This document shows, one piece after another, positions 14,322 through 23,787 of a stretch of 35,885 bases of DNA; position 1 is the first letter of the stretch; the number at the start of each line of letters is the position of its first letter. Under the pieces are notes generated by a model, which worked only from the letters and a program-made list of their open reading frames with translations, had not been told where the DNA came from and did not search any database. A program made the position numbers and the translations under genes. The DNA comes from JBFLYO01 sp040756745 (GTDB taxonomy: Bacteria > Bacteroidota > Ignavibacteria > UBA10030 > UBA6906), in assembly GCA_040756745.1 (NCBI GenBank), contig JBFLYO010000037.1:1-35885 (forward strand). The letters are read 5' to 3'.

Positions 14322-17222
14322 ATGGCTTTTCGCTTGGTCCTAGAGCCGGACGGAGGTCCAACCGTTCGCATGGCGGCTGTGGTTATGCTTGCGATCGCGG
14401 TCGGCCTGCCGTCAGTTTGCGGCATTGCGGCGGGGACGACGGGAAAGATCTCGGGACACGTGACTGACGCCAAGACCAGAGAGCCTATGGTCGGTGTCAA
14501 TGTTGTGCTGGTCGGCACGAGCCGAGGGGCCTCAACCGATCTCCAGGGCGAGTACTTTATCGCAAACGTCCCTCCGGGGGCCTACTCGCTGAAGGCGACG
14601 CAGGTCGGATTCAGGGACGCGGTGGTCAACGACGTCCGCGTTCATGTCGATGCCACCACGGAAATCAATTTTGCCATGGTGGAGACGGTGCTGGATGTTG
14701 GCCAGGAGGTCGTCGTCACCGCACAACGCCCTGTGGTAGAAAAGGACAATACCGCCACACGGGTCTTCTTGGAGTCCGCGGAGATCATCAGCAGGCCTGC
14801 GACGAGCGTGACCGAAGTCGTGAGCACGCTCCCGAGCATCAACATTGACAACGGCGTGATGTCGGTCCGCGGCGGCCTGCTCAATGAGGTCGCGTTCATC
14901 GTGGACGGCGCGAGGGCCCGGAATCCTCTGAATCAGGAAGCGTTCACCAACGTCAACCTGAGCTCCATACAGGAAATGGAAGTCATCACGGGCTCGTACA
15001 ATGCCGAGTACGGTGAGGCCAGGTCAGGAGTCTTCAACGTCATTACGAAGGAGGGGGGAGACAACTACTGGATCTACGGCGACTTCCGCTACACCCCGCC
15101 TGGCGTGAAACACTGGGGGCCATCACTCTATGACCCGAACACACCCGTCTATTGGGAGAATACTCACGCGCGCCATCTCCAGTGGTGGATCGATCATCCC
15201 GACCAATGGGTGGATCCAACGGGACTGAAAGGGAGCGATCCACGCACCATCTGGACGCCTGAACAGGGGTATCAGAACTATTTGCAGACGCACCAGCCGT
15301 TGACCGACTATGACCGGGTTCCTGGGTATCAGGCGGAGATCAGCCTGGGCGGACCGGTCCCGTTTGTCTCCAACGCGACGGTCTTTCTCTCCGGGAAGTA
15401 CACAGTGAAGCCGCCGCTCATGGGCAACGCTTTCGCGAAGCGGGGAAGGTATTTCGACGGAAATGCGAAGATCACCTATCGCCTCAGTCCGGGCATGAAA
15501 CTCCAGCTTTCCGGATTCATAGGGAATTCCAACGACTCATGGGGCTACGAGAGCGTCCCCAACGTCTACTGGGCGATGGACTACGGCATGAGCGGCCGTT
15601 ACGCATACTACGATCTGGAAGGGCTCCCGCGGTCCGAAACTGACGGCCAGACCCTGAAACTGACAGACGTGGTGAGTGACGCGACGATGTACGAAGTGAA
15701 ACTCTCCCGCGTGTTTGCAGCCCGCTCCACGGACATTCTCCCCGGCGATCCCATCGGGTGGGACGCGAACGAAGCCACGACCGACAACCTCCGCGCGGAG
15801 GAGCCTGTCAAGGATGCCTCCGGGCGCGTCATCGGCGTGTTCTTCCCTCCCGGCGGGTACCGGAATATCGTAGGCTATCACACGCTGGGCTACTTCCACC
15901 GGTACGACGACAAGAACACGGATTGGACGCTGACGGGCTTCTACCAGAGTCAGGTCAATAAGCGGTGGCAGCTCAAAACCGGACTGGAGCTGACCTACTA
16001 TCATCTGAATCACTTCAACCAGGCGAAGTCACCCGACCGGTTCGACAAGAACATCTATACGCCCTATCAGGGGGCGATTTACGAGCAGAACAAGCTCGAG
16101 TTCAGCGGCTTCATCATGAACGCCGGGTTACGGTTCGACTTCTACAACCCCAACGACTACGTCTATCAGGATGTCTTCAATCCCATGGAGGGGGCTAAGG
16201 AGAGAACGAAGCCCTTCACGCAGCTAAGTCCGCGACTTGGTATTTCACATCCGATCGATGAAAACACTGTCCTCCACTTCTCCTATGGCCATTTCTTTGA
16301 GCGCGGGTCGTTCGGAGATTACGGCGAGGGCACAGAGGACAACCAATCGTTGGGGAGTCTGACGACGTTTCTCGTGGACAAATCGACACCGCTGATCCCC
16401 TGGGTGCTCGGGAACCGGGCGGTGAAGCCCGAGCAGACCGTGGCCTATGAGCTTGCGATCGAACGCAACTTCTTCGACGAGCTCCTCCTCACCGTTACCG
16501 GGTATTACAAGGACATTCGGAACACCATCCGCGTGGTGACGGTCGTGTCTCCCTACGGGATCTATCGAACCAACGGCAATGCGGACTACGCGGACGTGCG
16601 TGGGCTTGAAATCTCACTTCGAAAACAGCCGAGCCGCTACTCCTGGGGCATGCTCTGGGGGTACGCGAACTTTACGACGCAGCTTGGCGTCAGAGGGAGC
16701 AGCGGCGCGCCGAGCAGGATCGAGCCCGACAGGATTCTCTATCCAACGACCACGGGGGACTACATTCAATACTCCCCCTCGCGGCTGAAGGCAGGACTGT
16801 ACTACGAGTCGCCCGCAGCGACGGAATTCCTCGCCAGCGTGCTCGACAGGGTCAGCGTGACGATGGAGTACCAGGGGAGCTTCTACACGAAAGAGAATCT
16901 GGGCGACGCCGTAATTTACAACGGAGTTGCCTACCCACGCCCTGCGGACCACAACGTCAACCTCAAGGTCAGGAAGGACTTTGAGTTCGGCGCGGGGGGC
17001 CTGCGGCTCGGCGTCTATGCCGAGGTCCGGAATCTTCTCAACTTCAAATCTCTGAACCTCGATTTTCTTGGGACGGCGACGGATGCTGACGTCGAAAAGC
17101 TTGTTTCCAGCGGCTTTAAGGACGTCCCGACCGTCGACCAGAATGGCGTTCCGTATCTCGAGCTGGCGCAATACCGCAATCTGCCCCGATCGGTCGTCTT
17201 CGGGGTCACGATGGAAATGTAA
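14322..17222 (+). CDS. TonB-dependent receptor with N-terminal carboxypeptidase-regulatory-like domain
   Basis: A 966-aa outer-membrane active transporter. After a signal segment (MAAVVMLAIAVGLPSVCGIAA) comes a CarboxypepD_reg-like domain at about 40-125 (GKISGHVTDAKTREPMVGVNVVLVGTSRGASTDLQGEYFIANVPPGAYSLKATQVGF). The TonB-box/plug region follows at about 125-255 (EVVVTAQRPVVEKDNTATRV, VSTLPSINIDNGVMSVRGGLLNEVAFIVDGARA, VITGSYNAEYGEARSGVFNVITKEG), then a large beta-barrel with alternating aromatic strands. AAGGAGG sits at proper distance before ATG 14322. It is followed not by a SusD homologue but by a sorted surface protein and a PorV-like protein. The substrate is probably a glycoside released or bound at the surface; this is inferred from the hydrolases downstream. 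The last residues (VTMEM) lack the common terminal Phe. Confidence 0.93.
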   Translation: MAFRLVLEPDGGPTVRMAAVVMLAIAVGLPSVCGIAAGTTGKISGHVTDAKTREPMVGVNVVLVGTSRGASTDLQGEYFIANVPPGAYSLKATQVGFRDAVVNDVRVHVDATTEINFAMVETVLDVGQEVVVTAQRPVVEKDNTATRVFLESAEIISRPATSVTEVVSTLPSINIDNGVMSVRGGLLNEVAFIVDGARARNPLNQEAFTNVNLSSIQEMEVITGSYNAEYGEARSGVFNVITKEGGDNYWIYGDFRYTPPGVKHWGPSLYDPNTPVYWENTHARHLQWWIDHPDQWVDPTGLKGSDPRTIWTPEQGYQNYLQTHQPLTDYDRVPGYQAEISLGGPVPFVSNATVFLSGKYTVKPPLMGNAFAKRGRYFDGNAKITYRLSPGMKLQLSGFIGNSNDSWGYESVPNVYWAMDYGMSGRYAYYDLEGLPRSETDGQTLKLTDVVSDATMYEVKLSRVFAARSTDILPGDPIGWDANEATTDNLRAEEPVKDASGRVIGVFFPPGGYRNIVGYHTLGYFHRYDDKNTDWTLTGFYQSQVNKRWQLKTGLELTYYHLNHFNQAKSPDRFDKNIYTPYQGAIYEQNKLEFSGFIMNAGLRFDFYNPNDYVYQDVFNPMEGAKERTKPFTQLSPRLGISHPIDENTVLHFSYGHFFERGSFGDYGEGTEDNQSLGSLTTFLVDKSTPLIPWVLGNRAVKPEQTVAYELAIERNFFDELLLTVTGYYKDIRNTIRVVTVVSPYGIYRTNGNADYADVRGLEISLRKQPSRYSWGMLWGYANFTTQLGVRGSSGAPSRIEPDRILYPTTTGDYIQYSPSRLKAGLYYESPAATEFLASVLDRVSVTMEYQGSFYTKENLGDAVIYNGVAYPRPADHNVNLKVRKDFEFGAGGLRLGVYAEVRNLLNFKSLNLDFLGTATDADVEKLVSSGFKDVPTVDQNGVPYLELAQYRNLPRSVVFGVTMEM

Positions 17223-17236
17223 CGCAGAAGGCAGGC

Positions 17237-19453
17237 ATGACCATGAACACTCGCGCATCTGTCATCCTTGCCGCCCTGGCCTGTGTGATCGGGACCGGGA
17301 GCGCGCAGGCGCAGACGAATACCGAGCTGCAGCATCGCAGAGGCCGGCTCTGGGAGAACGTGCAGAACGACGGGTGGATCGGGAGCTACGGGGCCTGGGA
17401 TTACCTCACGCCCGCCCCCCTCGGTCTCTTCCCCGGATTCCCGGACTACAATCATCCGGTGGGGAACGAGGAGCTTGCCCTGGAACAGGGGTATGAGAAC
17501 AGCAACTTCCACGATTTCCGCAGCGGGTGCTGGATCGTCGCAAAGGATCTCCTCACCCCCGGAGCTCCGCCGACAAATACGCCGCTGCTGACCGACTACG
17601 AATTCTACGCATCGGGATTGCAGGCAGGGACGCGTGGTATCGAGCCGACCCGGACGCCGCTGGACATGAAAAAGAACTATGCGGAGCGGTCCGGGTTCGA
17701 CGCACGCCTCCCGGAGGAGATGATCACTGCCACGTGGAACACGAATATCGGCATCACGGTGATACGACGGAGCTACGTCTGGAGCTACCCCGGCTACGGT
17801 GATTTTATTGTGTACGATTACGTCTTCAAGAATACCGGGATCATGGTCTCAACGCTGAGCTCGCTCGTCGTGCCGGGCTTCCCGCAGCAGACGCTCCGGA
17901 CGGTGTACTTTGTCTTCCACTCGGGCATATCGGTGTCGACTAAGAGCCAGATCAATTTTCATTCGACGCTGGAGGCGATCCAAGCGGGCGGGTTCGGATG
18001 GGGGGGTGGGAAGGGAGGCTATCCGTTTCACGATTACTATCACATCGAAGACGGGAGCACGCTTGTCTATTCGACCAATTACAACGGCGGCGCGGCTCCC
18101 CTTCCCCCAGCGCTGGACCCGTTTCCCACGAAACCCCTGAGTGAGATTCAGGTGCGGTTTGGACCCGAGTTGCAGAGCCCGGCCGCATTCGGCTGGCTCG
18201 CGCTGTATGCCAGCCCGCTGGTCAGGGGCGGACCTGAACGAGCGACGCCGAAGCCCGACATCCTGCGCGTGGATGACCACAAGCGCGGGACGTTGCAGGG
18301 AGCTGGACTCAACCTGGAGAACTTTGGCCCTCCCGGATTTAAACCCCGGAGCTTTTACCAGTTTGCGACATCGCCCGACACACAGGCCGCTCTGGGAAAT
18401 CCCGGCAACAGGATGAACTTCTATACCTTCAGTTACGGTCCGTACAGCCTCGATCCGGGCGATTCCGTGAGGTTTATCGTCGCAGAGATCGCGGGTGTGA
18501 TGGACTATAATGAGGTCGTCGCCGGAGATCCCGACCGCCACTTCCCAGACAGCACGATTGCAGCAATCCGGAGAAACGCACAACTTGCACGGAACGCCAT
18601 CCGATGGGGGGTCGGGGGGAATGTCGACGGCATGCCTCTCGCGGCGCAAGTGCCCCCGCCCCCGCCACCCCCCCCTTGCGACGCGTTGAACGCTTCGCTA
18701 GGGCTTGACACGGCGGTCGTTGCTGTGACATGGACAAAAGTTGCAGAGTCGACATCGTTTACTGACGGTGCCGGCAACTCGTGGTTCGACGGCGCGACGG
18801 ACGTCGACGGTTACCGCGTGTATCGGTCGCAGGATTTCCAGTATAGTGGCGAGGGAGTACTCCCGGCCTTCCGGGGTGCGGCCTGGACGTTGATCGCCGA
18901 CATCCCGCGCGCACAGTTCTCCTCATTTTTCAATTCGACCGAAAGCAAATACCAGTTCTTTGACAAGAACGTGAAGTTCGGGCTGCGGTATGGGTATTAC
19001 GTGTCTGCGTATTGGTCAAGCCCGAGGCCGTGGGTTTCCGCCAACGGGACAACGGTGAGCACGTTGCCGGAACTCGCCAGCAGCGAAGTCAACCGTTCTC
19101 TTCCCGTGACGCCGGCGCCCGGTCCGGTGAGCACGCTGAAAGTGTTTGCCGCGCCCAACCCCTACGTGTTCGGGGACGCGCGCCGGACGTTCGGCAGCAG
19201 CAATCCCTACGGCATCGAGTTCCGAAACCTTCCCGAGAAAGCCACGATACGGATCTACACGCTGGCGGGCGATCTCGTGCGCATCCTCGAGCATGCTCCC
19301 GATGCACGGGGAAATGTGTATGGGAGTGAGGTCTGGGATCAAAAGACGGACTCAGGTCTTCTTGTGGCGCCGGGACTGTACATCTATCACGTGGAACCGG
19401 ACGTCCCGGGCATTACTGGGACGTTCACCGGGAAGCTCATCATTATCCGCTAA
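17237..19453 (+). CDS. secreted protein with FlgD-like/type-IX-sorting-like C-terminal domain
   Basis: A 738-aa product with a signal peptide (MNTRASVILAALACVIGTGSAQA). Residues about 30-465 form a large domain I cannot name, rich in Tyr, Trp and Gly, with short strands (IVYDYVFKNTGIM, VYFVFHSGISVSTKSQ). A linker with eight prolines (about 473-480) follows. Next is a fibronectin-like region with VDGYRVYRSQD. The final ~100 residues (LKVFAAPNPYVFG, IEFRNLPEKATIRIYTLAGDLVRIL, SEVWDQKTDSGLLVAPGLYIYHV, GKLIIIR) look like the FlgD-type Ig fold used as C-terminal sorting domain in type IX secretion. It lies 14 bases after the TonB receptor and 15 before the PorV-like gene, so the three are surely co-transcribed. 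It is not SusD-like: I see no TPR-rich helical plan. Inferred role: a surface-exposed lid or binding partner of the receptor. Confidence 0.8.
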   Translation: MTMNTRASVILAALACVIGTGSAQAQTNTELQHRRGRLWENVQNDGWIGSYGAWDYLTPAPLGLFPGFPDYNHPVGNEELALEQGYENSNFHDFRSGCWIVAKDLLTPGAPPTNTPLLTDYEFYASGLQAGTRGIEPTRTPLDMKKNYAERSGFDARLPEEMITATWNTNIGITVIRRSYVWSYPGYGDFIVYDYVFKNTGIMVSTLSSLVVPGFPQQTLRTVYFVFHSGISVSTKSQINFHSTLEAIQAGGFGWGGGKGGYPFHDYYHIEDGSTLVYSTNYNGGAAPLPPALDPFPTKPLSEIQVRFGPELQSPAAFGWLALYASPLVRGGPERATPKPDILRVDDHKRGTLQGAGLNLENFGPPGFKPRSFYQFATSPDTQAALGNPGNRMNFYTFSYGPYSLDPGDSVRFIVAEIAGVMDYNEVVAGDPDRHFPDSTIAAIRRNAQLARNAIRWGVGGNVDGMPLAAQVPPPPPPPPCDALNASLGLDTAVVAVTWTKVAESTSFTDGAGNSWFDGATDVDGYRVYRSQDFQYSGEGVLPAFRGAAWTLIADIPRAQFSSFFNSTESKYQFFDKNVKFGLRYGYYVSAYWSSPRPWVSANGTTVSTLPELASSEVNRSLPVTPAPGPVSTLKVFAAPNPYVFGDARRTFGSSNPYGIEFRNLPEKATIRIYTLAGDLVRILEHAPDARGNVYGSEVWDQKTDSGLLVAPGLYIYHVEPDVPGITGTFTGKLIIIR

Positions 19454-19468
19454 CCCCATGGGTGGATC

Positions 19469-20455
19469 ATGAAAACGCGATTGTCCTTCATCTGCGCCGC
19501 TCTCATCGTGCTGCTCCCGCCGACGGTGTCGGCGCAGACATTCAACAAAGCCGGCCGGGCTTCCCTCCAGTTCCTGAAGATCGGCGTCGGCGCGCGGCAG
19601 ACGGGCATGGGTGAGTCAGGGATTTCCGTGATTCGTGACGTCAACTCGCTCTTCTGGAATCCTGCTGGCATCACGGGCATCAGCTCGGCCGAAGCGTCCT
19701 TTTCCTACAGCCGGTGGCTTGCTGACATGAATTATGTGGCAGGTGCGGCTGCAGTGCGTTGGGGCGACATTGGCACCGTCGGTGTGAGCTTTTCGCACCT
19801 GGGGTACGGCGACATTCCTGAAGCACTTGCCGTGGTGGAAAGCGGGTCCAGCGACACAAGAACCGGAAGCTTCTTCACCGGCTACGACATGCTGATCGGC
19901 CTCAGCTTTGCCCGGCAGTTCACCGACAATCTCTCCGTCGGAGTGACGGGGAAGTATCTGCACGAAAAACTCTTCGAGTACGCAGTCACCACATTCGCCT
20001 TCGATGTCGGTACGCTGTACGACACGCAGTTCAAGGGGATCCGGTTTGCGATGAGCGCGCAGAACTTCTCCGGTGCCGTGAAATATCTCGACGTCGGAAG
20101 CCGTAACGAAGGCTATGACATCCCCCTCCTTTTCACGATCGGTGCATCCGTCGACGTTGTCAACCCGGGTGACGCATTCATCAATGCGGGAGAATTTCAC
20201 CGATTGACGCTCGCTCTCGAGACCGTAAACTCGAATGACTATGGCGAGCGGTGGCACGTGGGAGGCGAATATGCGTTTGATGATTTCCTCTTCCTGCGCG
20301 GCGGTTATCGATTTAACTACGAAGAGGGGAATATTTCTCTCGGAGCCGGTATACGGAAAACACTCGGTGATATCGATGTCCGCGTCGACTATTCCTACGT
20401 CAGCTACAAATTCCTGACTTCCCCCCAGCGCGTCACGCTTAGCGTGGGCTTCTAG
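19469..20455 (+). CDS. PorV/PorQ-family outer-membrane beta-barrel protein
   Basis: A 328-aa protein with a signal peptide (MKTRLSFICAALIVLLPPTVSAQ). The family opening is KAGRASLQFLKIGVGARQTGMGESGISVIRDVNSLFWNPAGI, close to the pattern of PorV/PorQ and UPF0164 proteins, where a stretch like G-A-R-A-x-G-M-G-x-A, N-P-A-G-L is characteristic. Beta-strands with glycine and aromatic alternation run to a terminal VTLSVGF, a typical outer-membrane ending in Phe. PorV is known as the type-IX-secretion shuttle that receives cargo C-terminal domains. Its position right after a gene encoding a FlgD-like C-terminal domain fits a dedicated shuttle or surface anchor for that cargo. The alternative is a FadL-like porin of the locus. 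Confidence 0.87.
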   Translation: MKTRLSFICAALIVLLPPTVSAQTFNKAGRASLQFLKIGVGARQTGMGESGISVIRDVNSLFWNPAGITGISSAEASFSYSRWLADMNYVAGAAAVRWGDIGTVGVSFSHLGYGDIPEALAVVESGSSDTRTGSFFTGYDMLIGLSFARQFTDNLSVGVTGKYLHEKLFEYAVTTFAFDVGTLYDTQFKGIRFAMSAQNFSGAVKYLDVGSRNEGYDIPLLFTIGASVDVVNPGDAFINAGEFHRLTLALETVNSNDYGERWHVGGEYAFDDFLFLRGGYRFNYEEGNISLGAGIRKTLGDIDVRVDYSYVSYKFLTSPQRVTLSVGF

Positions 20456-20495
20456 GCGGCAGTCGACGCTCAGCAAGGACACGTGAGGACTACGA

Positions 20496-23400
20496 ATGGC
20501 ATATTCCAAATCCGTTCTTGAAGGATTTCCTCTTACCGCGGAAAACTTTGCAGACCCTCCCCTTGAGATGGGCATCCTCCCCTTCTGGTTCTGGAACGGG
20601 ATGATGGACGAGCGGGAGATGGAATGGCAGCTCCGGCAGTACCACGCGAAGGGGATCAGGAGTCTCTTCATCCACGGCAGGTTCGGCCTCAAAGTCCCCT
20701 ACGTCTCCGATGCGTGGTTCAGGAAGGTCAAGGTGGCAGTTGACCTTGCCCGCAGGATCGGGATCGACGCCTGGGTCTACGACGAGATGAACTGGCCCAG
20801 CGGCACGGCCGAACGAAAGGTGCCGAAGACGTATCCCCACCTTACACAGAAGTATCTCGAACTCGTCGCGCTGAACGTCGACGGCCCGCTCTTCACCTTT
20901 CTCGAAGCGACAGATAACCGTTACGTGAATACCGGCGACTCGTATCCGGTCGCTGCGTTCGGATGCACCGAAGAAGAATTTCAGACGGTCATCCGGAACC
21001 CCATCGACCTCACGCAGAACCTGTCGTTCGAGCGCGTCATCCCCTGGGAGGCGCCGCCGGGGAAATGGCGTCTGCTGTACTTCCTGCAGAAAGAGGTTCC
21101 CTACTACATCGATACCCTCAACCCGGAATCGACGCGGCGGTTCATTGAGTTCACGCACGACAGGTATAAGAAGGCCGTCGGGGAGCATTTCGGCAACGTC
21201 GTGCCCGGTTTCTATACGGATGAACCGGCAATGCACTACTATCACGTCGGGATCGACAATTACGTGATCCCCTGGACCTCCCGGATGTTCAAGATCTTTC
21301 GTGAGCGCCGCGGTTACGATCTGCGCCCCTGGCTCCCGGCCCTCTATCTGAATATGGGGAAGAAGACGGCGACGGTGCGGTATGACTTCTGGCGCACGCT
21401 CACCGAGCAGTACGCTGAGACCTATTACGGCCAGATCCGCGAGTGGTGTGAGAAAAACGGCGTGCTCTTCACGGGACATCTGCTGTTCGAAGAGTGGCTC
21501 CGCATGCACGCCCGGTGCGAAGGAAACCTGTTCCGGTACCTTGAGAAAATGCACGTGGTCGGCGTCGACCACCTTTATCCGAAGGTCGGCACGAAGCTCG
21601 AACCCGATCAGCATGTGGCGATCAAGGTGGCCAGCTCCGCAGCGCACCACTTCGGCAGCACCCGGCTGCTCTGCGAATCGATGGGGGGTTCCTACTGGGA
21701 CTGCTCGCTCGAGCGGATGAAGTGGATCGCCAACTGGGAATACGTTCTGGGCGTCAACCTTTTCAACAACCACGGATACCACTACTCGATCGAAGGAGAG
21801 CGGAAACGGGACTGGCCTCCATCGCAATTCTACCACCACACCTGGTGGAAGTATTACGATCGTTTCACCACGTACATGGCGCGACTCAGCCACCTTCTCT
21901 CCGGAGGTCGTCACGTGGCAAGGGTAGCCGTCCTCTACCCGATCAACAGCATCTGGGCGAACTATGTGCCGCAACAGCGGACGGCGGTCGGCAATGCGAC
22001 TGAATTCGACTTCAACTATCTGACCGATGCGCTGCTGCGTCTCCACTACGACTTCGACTACATCGACGAGGACGTGCTGGCCGGCGCATCGATCCGCGGC
22101 GGGAAAATCCGTGTGCGCGACGAGGAGTATTCGCTCCTGATTCTCCCCCCGGTCACGCACATCAAGCGATCAACCTATGAGGCCATTCGTGAGTTCACGC
22201 AAAGCGGCGGCACCGTCATCGGGGATACGCTGCTGCCGGTGGAGTTCCTGGAGTCGGGCGACGGGAGCGCGCAACGGAAGGTTCGCAGGCTGTTCGGGGT
22301 AGATCCGGATGGTCTGCTCCGGTCGTTCGAGAAGGGGGGCAACGAGCGTGTCCGGACGGTTCACAGGAATGGGAAAGGGGTCGTCTTCGTGCTCGAAGGG
22401 ATGGGCCTGCATGGCGGATCGGGAGAAAAGGAGCTTGCGGGCGTGTTGCGGCGTTGCGTGACGCCGGACGTCACGGTGGGTGCGGAGGAGGTCTTCTACC
22501 TCCACCGCGTGAAGGACGGTCTCGACATCTATTTCTTTGCCAACACGAGCCAGAATTCACTCCCTGAGGTGGCGATCACGCTGGAATCCCGTGGCGTGCC
22601 GGAGCTGTGGGATGTCAACACCGGTGCCGCACGGCCTTTGCCAGTGTACACCGTGAAGGGGGGAAGGACGGCGTTCTCGCTCGATTTTCCTCCAGCGGAA
22701 TCGCATGTGGTTGTCGTCCGCCCCACGCAGGAGAAATTCCGGATTGATTCGACCAACATGCGTGTCCGGTCGTTCGACGGCGCCACCGTCGTCGGATCTG
22801 CCGCAGTGAACGCATCCCGCGTGTATGCCGACGTGGTCGAACGTCGAAAGAAGACGCGCTGGAGCGCAAAGGCACGGCGCCCCCTTCGGCCGATCATCCT
22901 CCACGGACCATGGTCGTTTGTCCCGGAGGGGGACAATGCCCTCCTGATTGACCGCTTCCGGATGGCCATCGATGATGGTTCTTCTGCGATGCGCAAGGCG
23001 CACCTGCCCGAGGTCGATGACAATAAATGGCTGCGCGTCCTGCCGGGCGCATGGGAGATGCAGCTTCCACAGGAACGCGATGCAGCCACGTATCCTGTGC
23101 GCCTCTGGTTTCGCGCGGTGTTCGACGCGGCTGTCGTCCCGGCCTCGCTGCGACTACTGATTGACGGTTTCAGCGGGAGCGCGTACCGCCTGTACATGAA
23201 TGGGGAAGAGATCAGGGAGAGGGGGACCCGCAGCACACTTGACGCCGAAATGAAGGAAGTGGCAATCGGCCGACATATTCGCCAGGGTCGCAATGTGATT
23301 GCAATCCAGCTCACCGCGGTCAGGAGGACCGACGGCATCCTCGATCCTCTCAAGCTTCTCGGCGACTTCGCCCTGGATGAATCGGCGGAAGGGCTCCGGA

Positions 23401-23780
23401 TCATCCAGCGTTTGCAGCAGATCGCGCCCGCCGACTGGACCGGACAGGGCTATCCGTTCTTCTCCGGAACGGGAGTGTATGCGACAGAATTCACCCTTCC
23501 TGCGTCGCACGATGGCGGCTGCCTGACCTTTGAGGCAGAATGCGGTGAGGATGTCCTTGAGCTCTGGGTAAACGGGACGCAGGTTGCGGTTGCTCCCTGG
23601 CATCCATACAGGATCGACGTGTCGTCGCATCTCCACGCCGGGAACAATACCGTCGCTGTGAAGGTCACCAATACGCTGATCAACATTCTGGAAGGGGTGC
23701 GGAAGGCATCAGGCCTCCTCGCTCCCCCGATCGTCACACACGAGCATCTCTACGCGATCACGAAGCACCGGGGGAGGTAA
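20496..23780 (+). CDS. large cytoplasmic glycoside hydrolase, GH106-like
   Basis: A 1094-aa protein without a signal peptide. The N-terminal TIM-barrel part (about 20-440) begins PLEMGILPFWFWNGMMDEREMEWQLRQYHAKGIRSLFIHGRFGL, WVYDEMNWPSGTAERKV, the style of GH106-type (alpha-L-rhamnosidase) and related enzymes. Candidate catalytic carboxylates are Asp242-Glu243 (FYTDEPAM) and Glu394 (LLCESMGGSYWDC). A Rossmann-like region follows at about 465-600 (HVARVAVLYPINSIWANYV, EYSLLILPPVTHIKR), and C-terminal jelly-roll/galactose-binding domains at about 800-1080 (VLELWVNGTQVAVAPWHPYRIDVSSHLHAGNNTVAVKVTNT). Most GH106 members are secreted, so a cytoplasmic one implies uptake of intact glycoside. The family call is moderately sure; the substrate is not known. 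GTGAGGA precedes ATG 20496. Confidence 0.75.
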   Translation: MAYSKSVLEGFPLTAENFADPPLEMGILPFWFWNGMMDEREMEWQLRQYHAKGIRSLFIHGRFGLKVPYVSDAWFRKVKVAVDLARRIGIDAWVYDEMNWPSGTAERKVPKTYPHLTQKYLELVALNVDGPLFTFLEATDNRYVNTGDSYPVAAFGCTEEEFQTVIRNPIDLTQNLSFERVIPWEAPPGKWRLLYFLQKEVPYYIDTLNPESTRRFIEFTHDRYKKAVGEHFGNVVPGFYTDEPAMHYYHVGIDNYVIPWTSRMFKIFRERRGYDLRPWLPALYLNMGKKTATVRYDFWRTLTEQYAETYYGQIREWCEKNGVLFTGHLLFEEWLRMHARCEGNLFRYLEKMHVVGVDHLYPKVGTKLEPDQHVAIKVASSAAHHFGSTRLLCESMGGSYWDCSLERMKWIANWEYVLGVNLFNNHGYHYSIEGERKRDWPPSQFYHHTWWKYYDRFTTYMARLSHLLSGGRHVARVAVLYPINSIWANYVPQQRTAVGNATEFDFNYLTDALLRLHYDFDYIDEDVLAGASIRGGKIRVRDEEYSLLILPPVTHIKRSTYEAIREFTQSGGTVIGDTLLPVEFLESGDGSAQRKVRRLFGVDPDGLLRSFEKGGNERVRTVHRNGKGVVFVLEGMGLHGGSGEKELAGVLRRCVTPDVTVGAEEVFYLHRVKDGLDIYFFANTSQNSLPEVAITLESRGVPELWDVNTGAARPLPVYTVKGGRTAFSLDFPPAESHVVVVRPTQEKFRIDSTNMRVRSFDGATVVGSAAVNASRVYADVVERRKKTRWSAKARRPLRPIILHGPWSFVPEGDNALLIDRFRMAIDDGSSAMRKAHLPEVDDNKWLRVLPGAWEMQLPQERDAATYPVRLWFRAVFDAAVVPASLRLLIDGFSGSAYRLYMNGEEIRERGTRSTLDAEMKEVAIGRHIRQGRNVIAIQLTAVRRTDGILDPLKLLGDFALDESAEGLRIIQRLQQIAPADWTGQGYPFFSGTGVYATEFTLPASHDGGCLTFEAECGEDVLELWVNGTQVAVAPWHPYRIDVSSHLHAGNNTVAVKVTNTLINILEGVRKASGLLAPPIVTHEHLYAITKHRGR

Positions 23781-23787
23781 GCGCGCC

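Noticed and set aside
14322..19453. Reading the TonB receptor and the next gene as SusC and SusD
   Set aside because: The second protein has a FlgD-like C-terminal domain and beta-rich body instead of the helical lipoprotein plan of SusD, and no lipobox.
20490..22160. 556-codon minus-strand open frame
   Set aside because: Antisense to the GH106-like gene; composition is Arg/Val/Asp-rich as expected for a G+C shadow, with no motif.
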